A DNA stretch of 40,767 nt from Candidatus Nitrosomaritimum khambatensis (GCA_011773785.1 WVWY01000002.1:955-41721), one strand, 5' to 3'; positions 1 through 9,600 are shown, counted from the first letter of the stretch. The notes: generated by a model not told the origin, from the sequence alone. A program made the numbers and translations.

Positions 1-1
1 T

Positions 2-121
2 CTCCAAAAGGATTATGACAAATTTGAGGGTAATTTGGCCGAATTTTCCAAGAATTTTTTAGTAAATGGAGCACAAAACACAGCAAAAATCGCAGTTGAG
101 ATCTTAGAAGAAAAGAGATAA
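2..121 (+). CDS. C-terminal end of a protein truncated by the window edge
   Basis: Open frame from the left edge: LQKDYDKFEGNLAEFSKNFLVNGAQNTAKIAVEILEEKR, stop TAA at 119-121; not in the ORF track. Confidence 0.6.
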   Translation, partial: LQKDYDKFEGNLAEFSKNFLVNGAQNTAKIAVEILEEKR

Positions 122-146
122 AGTAACAATTTGGGATTTTTAGATA

Positions 147-212
147 TCTGGCACGCGGTAGTTCGATGGGCGAACTGACCGAAAGGGATGAAGATATAAT
201 CCGCGTGTCAGA
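147..212 (+). ncRNA. Putative structured RNA (or 5' leader element): 12-bp closing stem with two internal hairpins
   Basis: TCTGGCACGCGG (147-158) pairs with CCGCGTGTCAGA (201-212), one G-U; inside are AGTTCG-ATGGG-CGAACT (160-176) and CC-GAAA-GG (179-186) flanked by CUGA/GAUGA; GC-rich island in AT-rich intergenic DNA. Confidence 0.5.
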
Positions 213-274
213 CCTTTTGATCGTAAAAAATTAGGTGGGAAGGCTTTTATGGAAAAAATTAAGCCAGATCATCA

Positions 275-583
275 TTGCCAAGTTGTCCAGAATGTACAGC
301 AAGAGAAAAAAAGAAAATTCAGGAAAAATATGAAGCAGAGACTCCAGAAGAAGAAAGACACAGAGATGATTTAATCAAATTATTTGATGAGATTGATTTT
401 CCTATGAAACTAGATTCATCAACTAAACACTTTATCTGTAAAAGATGTGGATTGTATGCAACAAGAGAACAAGTTTCTGATATTCGTTACAAGTTGAATC
501 AGCGTGAAAAAACCAGACAGGATAAACAAGATGATTACCTAGATTGGTGGCAAAAAAGTAAAAAAGAAAAAGAACTTACTTAG
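275..583 (+). CDS. Conserved hypothetical protein with two CxxC motifs (possible zinc binding)
   Basis: 102 aa, TTG start; CPEC and CKRC motifs. Confidence 0.7.
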   Translation: MPSCPECTAREKKKIQEKYEAETPEEERHRDDLIKLFDEIDFPMKLDSSTKHFICKRCGLYATREQVSDIRYKLNQREKTRQDKQDDYLDWWQKSKKEKELT

Positions 584-594
584 AGCTGATATTA

Positions 595-990
595 ATGGTA
601 AAAAAGAAAGACGATATTCCTGAATGGGTTACCGATGAGATTCAGAATGCTAAATTTAAGAAACCTGAAGAACTAAAACGAACTGGATACATTTTAGAAA
701 TATACGAAGCAGACAACAAGATGGATGCTCAACTTTATGATCCTGTTGAAGATGGAAGACATATTGTTACTTTGGATTTACCAAAAAAGATCAAGGCATC
801 AGATTTGGAGAGAGGAGTAGTCTATGAATTTGTATTTGATCAACACAAAGCACCATTAAGCAAAAAAGTTACAGAATATCTACAAAAAGAAAAAGAAATT
901 GATATGGCAGCAATTTACCAATTTGAACTAAAATCTCTGGAATTGCTCGATGTGGACTCGGATGAATCTGCAGCTGATGATGAAGAGTAA
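595..990 (+). CDS. Hypothetical protein
   Basis: 131 aa ORF, ATG start, 12 bp after the previous stop, acidic C-terminus. Confidence 0.75.
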   Translation: MVKKKDDIPEWVTDEIQNAKFKKPEELKRTGYILEIYEADNKMDAQLYDPVEDGRHIVTLDLPKKIKASDLERGVVYEFVFDQHKAPLSKKVTEYLQKEKEIDMAAIYQFELKSLELLDVDSDESAADDEE

Positions 991-991
991 G

Positions 992-1792
992 TTAGTTTTC
1001 TTCGTTTTTGTCTAGTTGTTTTTTAAATGCTGAGCCCAAAATGGGATTGATTAGATAGGGAAATGTTTCTTTCATCCATACTGCGCCTCTTACAAAAGAG
1101 GGTACAATAATTTCTAATCTTGATGAATTTGCTGCCTTTAGAATTGCATTTGCAACAGTTTCAGGACTCAATGATGTTGGGGAATATTTGGGCATCTTTT
1201 CAAAAGAGGGATGATCAAAAAAGTTAGTACGAACCATTATTGGGCTAACTACTGTTATTCCTACTCCTGTTCCTTTTAGTTCATGTTTAAGACCTTCAGA
1301 GAATCCTAGCATTGCAAATTTTGAGGCACAATAAGATGCTATACCCGGTAAGCCAAAGCTTGCAGCGACTGATGCAACATTGACAATATGACCAGACTTT
1401 TTCTTTATCATTGAAGGGAGAAAATTCTTTACACAATAAATCATGCCAAAATAGTTTGTTGCCATTTGAGATTCAATTTCTTCAATTGAAAGTTTTGATA
1501 CTGGACCGTAAATAGCAAATCCAGCATTGTTAACTAGTATATCTACAGAATCATGTTTTTCTAAAATGGATTTGGCCATCTTTTCTACATCAGATTTTTT
1601 AGAGACATCACATTCAAGGACAAATATTGAAACATTGAATTTTTTTAAATCTTCAGCTGTTTGATTTAGTTTTTCTTTGTTTCTTGCAACTAGTATCAAG
1701 TTTGCACCTTTTTTTGCAAATTGTAATGCTGCTGCTCGTCCAATTCCAGAAGATGCACCCGTGATTAGTACCAGTTTATTTTTAAAATTCAT
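992..1792 (-). CDS. Short-chain dehydrogenase/reductase (SDR)
   Basis: TGASSGIG nucleotide motif, NNAG, YCASK catalytic motif. Confidence 0.9.
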   Translation of the reverse strand: MNFKNKLVLITGASSGIGRAAALQFAKKGANLILVARNKEKLNQTAEDLKKFNVSIFVLECDVSKKSDVEKMAKSILEKHDSVDILVNNAGFAIYGPVSKLSIEEIESQMATNYFGMIYCVKNFLPSMIKKKSGHIVNVASVAASFGLPGIASYCASKFAMLGFSEGLKHELKGTGVGITVVSPIMVRTNFFDHPSFEKMPKYSPTSLSPETVANAILKAANSSRLEIIVPSFVRGAVWMKETFPYLINPILGSAFKKQLDKNEEN

Positions 1793-1826
1793 AATTCAAA
1801 AAATCTCTTAAAAGATAAAGTGCTTT

Positions 1827-2843
1827 CTATGTAGTTTCGGATTTGTCTATTTTAGTCAAGGCTAATTTTACAAGTAATAACCAAGTTACAGCTATTGGTA
1901 CATAATAGGTAGCAATTCTCCAGCCTATTACTGCATTCCAAATTGTATTTCCTTCTAAAATTTCAATATCAAAGGGGTTTAGGTTATTCAAGTATGCAAC
2001 AATTCCAAATTCAGCAAGTCCAGAACCTCCAACTGTAATAGGAAGATTTCCTATTGCATTGGCACCCATAACAGCCATGATTGAGTCAAATGCTCCCAAA
2101 ATATAGCCAGTTCCAAATGCAATAATCATAAAGGAAATTCCGTAAAAGGCCCATGATGCTAACGACATGAGAAATGTTACAGTGAATACCTTTTTGGATT
2201 CACTTGTTCTTAGATTTTTTTTGCTCATAACACAAACCTCTTCCATCCAAGCATTGGTTTTTTCTACAATGTTTTCACCTTTTTCTTTTCCAAACTTTTT
2301 GACCAAGCTCGATATTACGCCAGGCAGTTGGAAAACGCGTTTTGAGGATAAAAAGAACAAAACCATCCATAATGTTGTTACAAATACACTAGTTGAAAGA
2401 ATAATGATACCTACTACATATGCTCCATTAATTAAAGCAAGAATTCCTGCCATAATCGATAACAAGCCTCCTGCAAATACTTCTGTTACAATATCCATTA
2501 TCGCAATCCATGTTGATTTTGATGGAGGAACACCTTTTTTGTGCAAATAATAGATAATTATGAATTCAGCTCCAACAAACATTGGTGTTGTAAATTTGAT
2601 AAATTCACTTCCTACTCTTACACCTGATAGTTTCCAAAAAGAATCAAATTTTCCTAAATATCTTTGAGCAATATATGCAAATTTTACTCCTTGAATTCCT
2701 AATTTTATCAACATTGCAACAACAGCTAGTGTAAAAGGAATAATTCCAATTTCTAAGATGTCTTCAAATTCAATATCAAATTGGAGAGCTATGAATAGAA
2801 TTGGGATTAATGTAGCTGGAATTGCAATAATCCTCCAATTCAT
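1827..2843 (-). CDS. Integral membrane protein, flippase-like / lysylphosphatidylglycerol synthase TM-region family (UPF0104-like)
   Basis: 338 aa, multiple TM helices; GGSGLAEFG-type motif typical of the family. Confidence 0.7.
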   Translation of the reverse strand: MNWRIIAIPATLIPILFIALQFDIEFEDILEIGIIPFTLAVVAMLIKLGIQGVKFAYIAQRYLGKFDSFWKLSGVRVGSEFIKFTTPMFVGAEFIIIYYLHKKGVPPSKSTWIAIMDIVTEVFAGGLLSIMAGILALINGAYVVGIIILSTSVFVTTLWMVLFFLSSKRVFQLPGVISSLVKKFGKEKGENIVEKTNAWMEEVCVMSKKNLRTSESKKVFTVTFLMSLASWAFYGISFMIIAFGTGYILGAFDSIMAVMGANAIGNLPITVGGSGLAEFGIVAYLNNLNPFDIEILEGNTIWNAVIGWRIATYYVPIAVTWLLLVKLALTKIDKSETT

Positions 2844-2906
2844 TTGAAAATTTTTTTATGGATACAAATATGAAAGTTGACCCAATTTTATGACTAGATT
2901 TTCTTC

Positions 2907-3716
2907 ATGCCTGAATCTAGTTTGAAATATAAGCCAACAAAGTGGATTATGACAATATTGAAAACAATTTTCATTACTGGAACAGCAGGATCTGGAAAAT
3001 CTCTTCTTACCTCAAAATTGTATGATTATTACACTCAGAATAGTGCCTTTGCAGCAGTTCTAAATTTAGATCCAGGAGTGGAAAATTTGCCATATACTTG
3101 TGATGTGGATGTAAGAGATTATGTTGATATTGTATCTGTTATGAAAAAATACGATTTAGGACCAAATGGAGCTTTGGTTATGGCAAATGATCTTATTGCT
3201 TCAAAAATTGATGATATTAGAAGTGAAGTTGAAAGAGTAAATCCCGATTATTTGTTAGTCGATACACCAGGACAAATTGAATTATTTGCATATAGATCAA
3301 GTGGAAGATTTATTGTAGAAAATATTACTTCAGAAGAAAAAACTAGTATTTTCTTATTTGACGGCTCGTTGATAACAACCCCCATCAATTTTGTTTCTCT
3401 AGCTTTGTTGGCAACTTCCATAAAATTAAGACTTAATCTTCCCACAATCAATGTAATTACTAAAACCGATGTAATTGGAGAAAAATTACAAGATATTCTA
3501 AAGTGGTCAAGTAATATTAGAGCATTAGAAAATTCGATTGCTCAAGAAGCAGATGGAGAAACTTATACTCTGACTACAAATATCTTAAGAGGGTTAAATC
3601 TAAGTGGATTTGCACAGGGATTAATCCCCATCTCAAATGTTACTGGAGAAGGTCTTGTTAACTTAGAAGGAGCATTAAGCAGAATTCTTAATTTGGGTGA
3701 GGAGGTAGAAGATTAA
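2907..3716 (+). CDS. GPN-loop GTPase family protein (true start probably ATG at 2949)
   Basis: ITGTAGSGKS P-loop, DTPGQIELF, GPNGA (GPN loop), TKTDV. Confidence 0.9.
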   Translation: MPESSLKYKPTKWIMTILKTIFITGTAGSGKSLLTSKLYDYYTQNSAFAAVLNLDPGVENLPYTCDVDVRDYVDIVSVMKKYDLGPNGALVMANDLIASKIDDIRSEVERVNPDYLLVDTPGQIELFAYRSSGRFIVENITSEEKTSIFLFDGSLITTPINFVSLALLATSIKLRLNLPTINVITKTDVIGEKLQDILKWSSNIRALENSIAQEADGETYTLTTNILRGLNLSGFAQGLIPISNVTGEGLVNLEGALSRILNLGEEVED

Positions 3717-4640
3717 ATGGTTTCAAAAGTTACGGCATTAGCTCCATCTTCGACTGCAAATTTAGGTCCAGGTTTTGACGTTTTTGGTTTGGCAGTTAAT
3801 GCGTTTTATGATGAGATTACATTAACTAAAAAGAAAACTTTTGGAATTTCGATAGTTACTGATGATAACATTCCCACAAATCCTGAGAAAAATACAGCTG
3901 GTTTAGTCATAAAAAATATGATTAAAAAATTCAAAATCAAAGATGGAATTGAAATTAAAATTAAAAAAAATGTTCCGGCAGGTTTTGGAATGGGGAGCAG
4001 TGCCGCCTCAGCTGCAGCAGCTGCGTTTGCTTTTGACAGGTTGTATAATCTGAAGTTAGATGGAAACTCACTAGTAGAATTTGCAGGAATGGGAGAAAAA
4101 GCAAGTGCAGGCTCGATTCACTATGATAATGTAGCAGCTTCAGTACTAGGTGGGTTTGTAATTGTTAGAACAAATCCTTTAGACATTATACGAATTGACC
4201 CCCCAAGTAATCTAAGGATGTGTATTGCTGTTCCAAAATTACAAGTTCCAAAAAAGAAAACCAAAGTTTCAAGAGGAGTAATTCCAAAAAAAATTAGCTT
4301 GCAGGACAGTATAACAAATCTTTCAAATGCAACATCAATTGTTGCAGGGTTTATGAATAAAGATCCTGAGTTAATTGGAAAATCAGTTAAGGATGTGATT
4401 GTGGAACCAGCAAGACAACATATGATTCCAGGTTTTGCTAAAGTAAAAGAAAATGCCTTAAAGGCTGGTGCCTTTGGGGTTACTATTAGTGGAGCAGGCC
4501 CTTCAGTAATTGCTTTTTCAAAAAGCTCAGCAGATCTTAAAAAAATTAGCATGGCTATGAAAAGAGGCTTCAAATCTGCCAAAACGGATTGTCAGACCAT
4601 TATTTGCAAACCAAGTATTGGTGCTTCAATTAAAAGATAA
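3717..4640 (+). CDS. thrB: Homoserine kinase (GHMP family)
   Basis: APSSTANLGPGFDVFGLA; PAGFGMGSSAASAAAA GHMP motif; ISGAGPS. Confidence 0.88.
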   Translation: MVSKVTALAPSSTANLGPGFDVFGLAVNAFYDEITLTKKKTFGISIVTDDNIPTNPEKNTAGLVIKNMIKKFKIKDGIEIKIKKNVPAGFGMGSSAASAAAAAFAFDRLYNLKLDGNSLVEFAGMGEKASAGSIHYDNVAASVLGGFVIVRTNPLDIIRIDPPSNLRMCIAVPKLQVPKKKTKVSRGVIPKKISLQDSITNLSNATSIVAGFMNKDPELIGKSVKDVIVEPARQHMIPGFAKVKENALKAGAFGVTISGAGPSVIAFSKSSADLKKISMAMKRGFKSAKTDCQTIICKPSIGASIKR

Positions 4641-4654
4641 TAGGAGTTGCACAG

Positions 4655-5329
4655 ATGAAAAAAGCAGTTGTAGTTTTTAGTGGCGGAATAGATTCAGTCT
4701 GCTTAGCGTCATACCTAAAATCAAAGTATGAATTGTATGGAATTTCGTTTTCTTATGGGCAAAAAGCCAATCGCGAAATTTCAGCAGCAAAATCTTTTGC
4801 TAAAAAATTGGGTATAAAACAACACAAAATTGTTGATATTAGTTTTATGAAACAATTGTATGGAGATTCTAATGTTTTAACCAGTGCAAAACGAAGTATT
4901 CCTAGTAAGTTTGATTATTCAATTGTTGTTCCAATTAGAAATGCAGTTTTTCTTTCAATAGCATCTGCCTGGGCTTTTACATTAAATGCCTCGTTAGTTG
5001 CATATGGAGCCCATACTGGCGATAAAAACTACCCAGATTGCAGACCAAATTTTGCAAAAAAATTAGAATCCTCTTTTAATCAGGGAGAAATTGATGGGAT
5101 AAAATCAGGCTTACGAAAAAATATTGAAATTTGGTCACCATACAAGAAGGGTCTTTCTAAAAGTGATTTGTTGAAAGTTGGTTACAAAACAATAGGAGAT
5201 TCAATCTTTAAAACATGGAGTTGTTACTCTAGTGGAAAATATCATTGTGGACTATGTGAATCTTGTAACAATAGAAAGAATGCTTTTGAAAAGTCTGGAA
5301 TTCAAGACAAAACAAAGTATTTGAAATAA
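4655..5329 (+). CDS. queC: 7-cyano-7-deazaguanine (preQ0) synthase QueC
   Basis: VVFSGGIDS PP-loop; C-terminal WSCYSS...CGLCESCNNRKNAF zinc-binding motif. Confidence 0.93.
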   Translation: MKKAVVVFSGGIDSVCLASYLKSKYELYGISFSYGQKANREISAAKSFAKKLGIKQHKIVDISFMKQLYGDSNVLTSAKRSIPSKFDYSIVVPIRNAVFLSIASAWAFTLNASLVAYGAHTGDKNYPDCRPNFAKKLESSFNQGEIDGIKSGLRKNIEIWSPYKKGLSKSDLLKVGYKTIGDSIFKTWSCYSSGKYHCGLCESCNNRKNAFEKSGIQDKTKYLK

Positions 5330-5331
5330 AA

Positions 5332-5580
5332 TTAGTATTTGTTTCTAAGAATTTTCTTTTTAAGAATCAGATGACGTATACCCATATACCACACAAGAAA
5401 ACATACACCAAAAGTTCCAGTCAATATCCAGTTTCCAATCTCAGGTGTTACCTCAAAAGAATCTGCTACCTGATAAGCAATTGTAAATGAGATAATAATT
5501 ACAATTACTGCTTCAATTGCATACCAAATCCAATTTGGAAATGATTCTTTTGGTATGTGGATATTATCGTGAGCACCCAT
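5332..5580 (-). CDS. Small membrane protein
   Basis: 82 aa, two predicted TM helices. Confidence 0.6.
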   Translation of the reverse strand: MGAHDNIHIPKESFPNWIWYAIEAVIVIIISFTIAYQVADSFEVTPEIGNWILTGTFGVCFLVWYMGIRHLILKKKILRNKY

Positions 5581-5622
5581 ATGGTTGTGATGGAAAATAA
5601 TGATTATTTAATTTTTCAGATC

Positions 5623-6180
5623 TTAATATGAAGGATTTGAGGTTCGTTTTCTTATCATAGCCATGATACTTTCTTTTTCTTCTTTATTTTCATATATTCC
5701 CCTATATGCAGAAGAACTCAAGGTAGCATCATTTCTAACTCCACGCATTCTCATGCAAAGGTGTTCAGCATCAGCAACCACAACAACACCCTTTACTCCT
5801 TGTGCAAATAGTTCATCAGCTATATTTTTTGTCAGACGTTCCTGAATTTGTAGTCTTTTAGAGTATTTTTCTACTAGTCTTACAAGTTTTGAAATACCAA
5901 AAACTCTTCCGTTTGGAGAATATGCAATGTGAATTTTACCAAAGAAAGGTAACATGTGATGCTCACACATAGAATAAAACTGAATATCACGAGCCACTAC
6001 AGTGTCAGAATCTTCTGAGAATTGAACCGATAGTTCAGAATCAGATTCGTAACCATCAAAGATTTCTTGATACATGTGAGCAATCCTTTGAGGAGTATCC
6101 TTTAGCCCTTCACGCGTTGGATCCTCACCGATTTCAATTATCAGTTCTCTGACTAGTTTTTTTACTCGTTCTTCATCCAT
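5623..6180 (-). CDS. folE: GTP cyclohydrolase I
   Basis: [20 protein letters not shown] motif; [19 protein letters not shown]. Confidence 0.95.
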   Translation of the reverse strand: MDEERVKKLVRELIIEIGEDPTREGLKDTPQRIAHMYQEIFDGYESDSELSVQFSEDSDTVVARDIQFYSMCEHHMLPFFGKIHIAYSPNGRVFGISKLVRLVEKYSKRLQIQERLTKNIADELFAQGVKGVVVVADAEHLCMRMRGVRNDATLSSSAYRGIYENKEEKESIMAMIRKRTSNPSY

Positions 6181-6245
6181 TGGATATTCTCAGGGACTTT
6201 TTCTAGTATTTGAACCTAATCTACTTTTTTGAGATAGTGGTAAAT

Positions 6246-6959
6246 TTAGGGGGCACCAATGAATTTGTGTAATTGAGGTACTACCTTAACTTCCTTGTAA
6301 TAAGGATAAACGATGTCATATAGATTTAGTAGAAGATCAAGTGATGGTTCAGAAATTCCATAAGTTGGTTGTATTATAAAGCCATTAATTTGATTAGATG
6401 AAATTGATTCGAAAATTTGTTTAACTAAATCAGTAAAATCTTCTGGTTTTGTTTTTGAGCTAACTACTATTTTGATGTAAGTAAGTTTTTTTTCAGATAC
6501 AGAGGATTTTAGACAATTAATAGCATTATCAGTTAATCTTTGATAGTGATTGGAATCTACAAAATCAGAATCTTTTGTTTTAAATTCAATTTTTACAATG
6601 TCAATATATGGTAAAACATGATTGAATCTTTCATGATCAAAGCAAGAGGATTCAAGATAGGTTGGTATGTTTTTGCTTTGGACATGTTTAGCTAATTCAG
6701 CCACTCCTTGATGCTGGATTAGTGGATCACCACCAGTAAAATTTACTTTGTATGTTTGCTTTTGGAGATTTGAATCAATTAGTTTACATGCTTCTTCAAT
6801 TGTGTATTCGTTCCCCGAATCAAGTGGAAGAGATTCTTTGGTGTCACAATAAAAACAAGTAAAAGGGCATCCGGCTAATCTAACAAAAAGAGTTTTTGTA
6901 CCATACAGAATTCCTTCGCCTTCTACTGATGTAAAAATTTCAAATAATCTAATTGTCAA
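6246..6959 (-). CDS. queE: 7-carboxy-7-deazaguanine synthase (radical SAM)
   Basis: EGEGILYGTKTLFVRLAGCPFTCFYCDT, VNFTGGDPL. Confidence 0.93.
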   Translation of the reverse strand: MTIRLFEIFTSVEGEGILYGTKTLFVRLAGCPFTCFYCDTKESLPLDSGNEYTIEEACKLIDSNLQKQTYKVNFTGGDPLIQHQGVAELAKHVQSKNIPTYLESSCFDHERFNHVLPYIDIVKIEFKTKDSDFVDSNHYQRLTDNAINCLKSSVSEKKLTYIKIVVSSKTKPEDFTDLVKQIFESISSNQINGFIIQPTYGISEPSLDLLLNLYDIVYPYYKEVKVVPQLHKFIGAP

Positions 6960-6999
6960 GTAATAATTGTAAATTTTTTCAATATTTATTCAGTGGGCT

Positions 7000-7200
7000 T
7001 TATTGCACAACTTGTTCTTTTGCGTAGAATAAACCAGAGATGAAAAAGATCACGCCTAAAATTCCTATTAGACTTCCGACAAATTCTACTGTACTTTGCA
7101 TGTCGGTTTCAGCTGGTGCCCATAACCATGCCATCAAAGCTCCCACAACTATCATAGGAATTCCTACTCCAAGAGAAATTGCTTTTGATGCCATGCTCAA
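7000..7200 (-). CDS. Small two-TM membrane protein
   Basis: 66 aa hydrophobic ORF; the overlapping plus-strand ORF has no family-like sequence. Confidence 0.55.
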   Translation of the reverse strand: MSMASKAISLGVGIPMIVVGALMAWLWAPAETDMQSTVEFVGSLIGILGVIFFISGLFYAKEQVVQ

Positions 7201-7242
7201 TCCTGTTTGGAAAATGTATATGAAGTTTATGATAATTTGTGA

Positions 7243-8235
7243 CTAGTTTTCTAATTCTTGTAGAAGGGATGATAAGGATCTAAGTGATTCAGTTGCACTT
7301 TCAAAATTATTTGAAGAAATTTGAGATTTGATTTCTTCTATTTTTTGATTAATTTGGTTTAGACTATCTTGATCAATTTGATTTGTGGAAGAAATCTTTT
7401 CAAGGGATTTTTCTATTTGTGCTATTCTTAATTCCAAAAGTTTACCTTCTGATAATTCGAATTGTTGTTGAATAAACAGGATATTTCTAACTTCTTTAAT
7501 CACTCCTGCAGGAGTTGTTGTAGAAGTAAGATCATTCTTTGCAGATTCTAATTTTTGTATTAGTTCTTCTGATTTTCCTAGCGTTGTTGCATGTTCAATT
7601 AATCTGTCAAGTTGAGAAATGTATTTTTGGGCAAATGATTGAGCACGATTTGACTCTTGTTTTGAAGCATTTTGGCGTAGTTCATTGTTAATTTCAATAA
7701 TAGTGCTTTTTATCTCTCTAATTGTTTGAGATGCTTCACTGAATTGTTTCTCGCCTATTTGTTGACGTGCTTCAAGGATTAGCTCATCTAATTCTGCAAA
7801 ATTGACTGAAGAATTTTGATTTTTAGCAATTGCCTTTAGATTATTAACATAGCCATACATTCTTAGAAGATCACCTGTTGGGTTTTTCACAGTATTTTGA
7901 ACTGTCGTTTCTGTTTGAGTTGTTGTTTGAGATGTCAATTGTCTTGAGATTTCAGTAAAGATCTTCATTGAAGAAAGAAAGTGCTTTTTAGCTGAATTCA
8001 TATCGTCATTTGAAAGAGATTTTTCTAAGGCCTCTACCTCATCTTTTCCTTCTTCAAATAATCTCTTTAATTCATCTGAAGCATCGGAGATTTGGTTTTG
8101 GATTTGGTTTTCAGCACGCTTTGCGATTGTAAGAAGGATACTAGGCTCATCTTGGGCATACACATTATTAGTAATCCCTGCAAAAACCAAACTTATTGTC
8201 AGAATTAAAGCACCGAAAATTGTAATAGATTTCAT
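7243..8235 (-). CDS. Secreted coiled-coil protein
   Basis: N-terminal signal peptide-like segment (ILTISLVFAGITNNVYAQD) then Q/E/S-rich helical sequence; overlaps the upstream gene by 4 bp. Confidence 0.7.
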   Translation of the reverse strand: MKSITIFGALILTISLVFAGITNNVYAQDEPSILLTIAKRAENQIQNQISDASDELKRLFEEGKDEVEALEKSLSNDDMNSAKKHFLSSMKIFTEISRQLTSQTTTQTETTVQNTVKNPTGDLLRMYGYVNNLKAIAKNQNSSVNFAELDELILEARQQIGEKQFSEASQTIREIKSTIIEINNELRQNASKQESNRAQSFAQKYISQLDRLIEHATTLGKSEELIQKLESAKNDLTSTTTPAGVIKEVRNILFIQQQFELSEGKLLELRIAQIEKSLEKISSTNQIDQDSLNQINQKIEEIKSQISSNNFESATESLRSLSSLLQELEN

Positions 8236-9260
8236 TCTTCCTCCTCCTCTAATTCCTTCTTTAAAGTCACAAGATTTTGTAGGTCTTTTTTGGAAATTTC
8301 AATTACTCCTAGTCTTTCTAATCTTTTTACTGCTCTCCACATAGTGGTTCTTGGTTGAAGAAATTTTTTTCTTAATTCACTTTCAAAAACTTGTCCTCCC
8401 ATTTCTGAGATAAATTGAACGATTTTTTTATCATCTTCTCTCATGTCTGGAACATAATCAAAAATTTCTTTAGGATCTACAAATTTTTCCTCAGGAGCTT
8501 TTTCTGACGTAACTTCGGTTTGTAAGGTGGAAGTCACTGTTTTTGATTTTCTAGTTTTTACTATTATTGATGCTCCAGCTATTCCAGCTGCTGCCAGTCC
8601 TCCTAATACTATTGGGATTGTATAATCGAATTCGTTGGGTGTTGGGGTTGGTATTGGGGTTGGTATTGGTGTTCCTAATATGTAATTAATTTCAGTAGGG
8701 CCATTAGAGAGTTCTAATTTAGTTTGGTCTTCGATTATTTCCATGTTGTTAGGAATGCTTGTCATTCCAACAATAATTGAACCAGATGGCATTAGTAATG
8801 AATAATCAGAAGGAGAGTCAAAGGAAAAAGTCCAAACTCTTCCTTCCTTTGAAATCAAGTCATGAATATCATAGTCAACAGTAATGGTAGATGAACCAAG
8901 AGTATCTATCGTGGCTTTACTTTCAATTATCTCACTGGATAACAAAAATCCATCATCGCCGACTGCAACAAAGTTATCCACTGAAGGGCCGAACAAGTCG
9001 ATCTCAAAATCAGGGGAAAAGGAATCTACTTCTATTAGAGTAGAAATGTGTGTAGAACCATCCGAATACATGGTTAGTTCTAAGGTTCTCGTAGAGCTGA
9101 ATGAAGTCTGAATTGGCATTGCAAAGGCCACAACGATCAATCCGGCAAGAATTAGGGGTGCCTTAATCATTGTATTGAGAATACCTTCAGTCCTTACAAA
9201 AAGCATTCCATCATCTACAAGAGATTCGTTCCTATGAAATGGTACAATTTGGGGATTCAA
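8232..9260 (-). CDS. Membrane-anchored regulator: extracytoplasmic domain, Pro-Thr linker, TM helix, cytoplasmic winged-helix domain
   Basis: N-terminal TM/signal region; PIPTPIPTPTP linker; TM IPIVLGGLAAAGIAGASIIV; C-terminal DDKKIVQFISEMGGQVFESELRKKFLQPRTTMWRAVKRLERLGVIEISKK wHTH. Confidence 0.75.
   Translation of the reverse strand: MNPQIVPFHRNESLVDDGMLFVRTEGILNTMIKAPLILAGLIVVAFAMPIQTSFSSTRTLELTMYSDGSTHISTLIEVDSFSPDFEIDLFGPSVDNFVAVGDDGFLLSSEIIESKATIDTLGSSTITVDYDIHDLISKEGRVWTFSFDSPSDYSLLMPSGSIIVGMTSIPNNMEIIEDQTKLELSNGPTEINYILGTPIPTPIPTPTPNEFDYTIPIVLGGLAAAGIAGASIIVKTRKSKTVTSTLQTEVTSEKAPEEKFVDPKEIFDYVPDMREDDKKIVQFISEMGGQVFESELRKKFLQPRTTMWRAVKRLERLGVIEISKKDLQNLVTLKKELEEEEE
8642..8669. repeat. 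12-bp tandem repeat (TTGGGGTTGGTA), about 2.3 copies
   Basis: ttggggttggta ttggggttggta ttgg; encodes the Pro-Thr linker on the minus strand. Confidence 0.75.
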
Positions 9261-9263
9261 TGG

Positions 9264-9551
9264 TTAATACCTTAAATTCATGCTCTCGACGAGTCCCTGG
9301 AATCTCTTGAATTCTTGGAAAAATTGAAGTCCTTTTTCTGTAATTACGAAGACTCTATTCCTATCGTTTTTGATGGACTCTACCAAGCCTGCTTCTACCA
9401 GTTTCTCACATTTGTCTAGTACTGCATAGTGAGAAAGGTTGGCTTTGCGAGAGATTGCAGATATAATGATACCTTCTCGGCCTCCATTTGCGGTAACGTC
9501 AAGGATATCACCCATTATGCCCATTTCGGACCTGTATTGTTGTTTTGACAT
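9264..9551 (-). CDS. Winged-helix transcriptional regulator
   Basis: 95 aa; ISAISRKANLSHYAVLDKCEKLVEAGLVESIKNDRNRVFVITEKGLQFF. Confidence 0.8.
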   Translation of the reverse strand: MSKQQYRSEMGIMGDILDVTANGGREGIIISAISRKANLSHYAVLDKCEKLVEAGLVESIKNDRNRVFVITEKGLQFFQEFKRFQGLVESMNLRY

Positions 9552-9600
9552 GTCTTAGTAAGGAAGAAGTTTGTTTATGAGGAATATTTTGAAACCTCAT

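Noticed and set aside
147-212. Fluoride riboswitch interpretation of the 5' RNA
   Set aside because: It has a GATGG segment and two hairpins, but the first loop is too short for the pseudoknot and the crcB gene is about 24 kb away
147-212. Hammerhead ribozyme interpretation
   Set aside because: CUGA and GAAA occur, but not in the CUGAUGA-stem-GAAA arrangement needed for the core
2167-2550. 127-aa plus-strand ORF
   Set aside because: Antisense to the well-supported membrane protein at 1827-2843; no family-like motif
4121-4582. 153-aa minus-strand ORF
   Set aside because: Antisense to homoserine kinase, low-complexity shadow ORF
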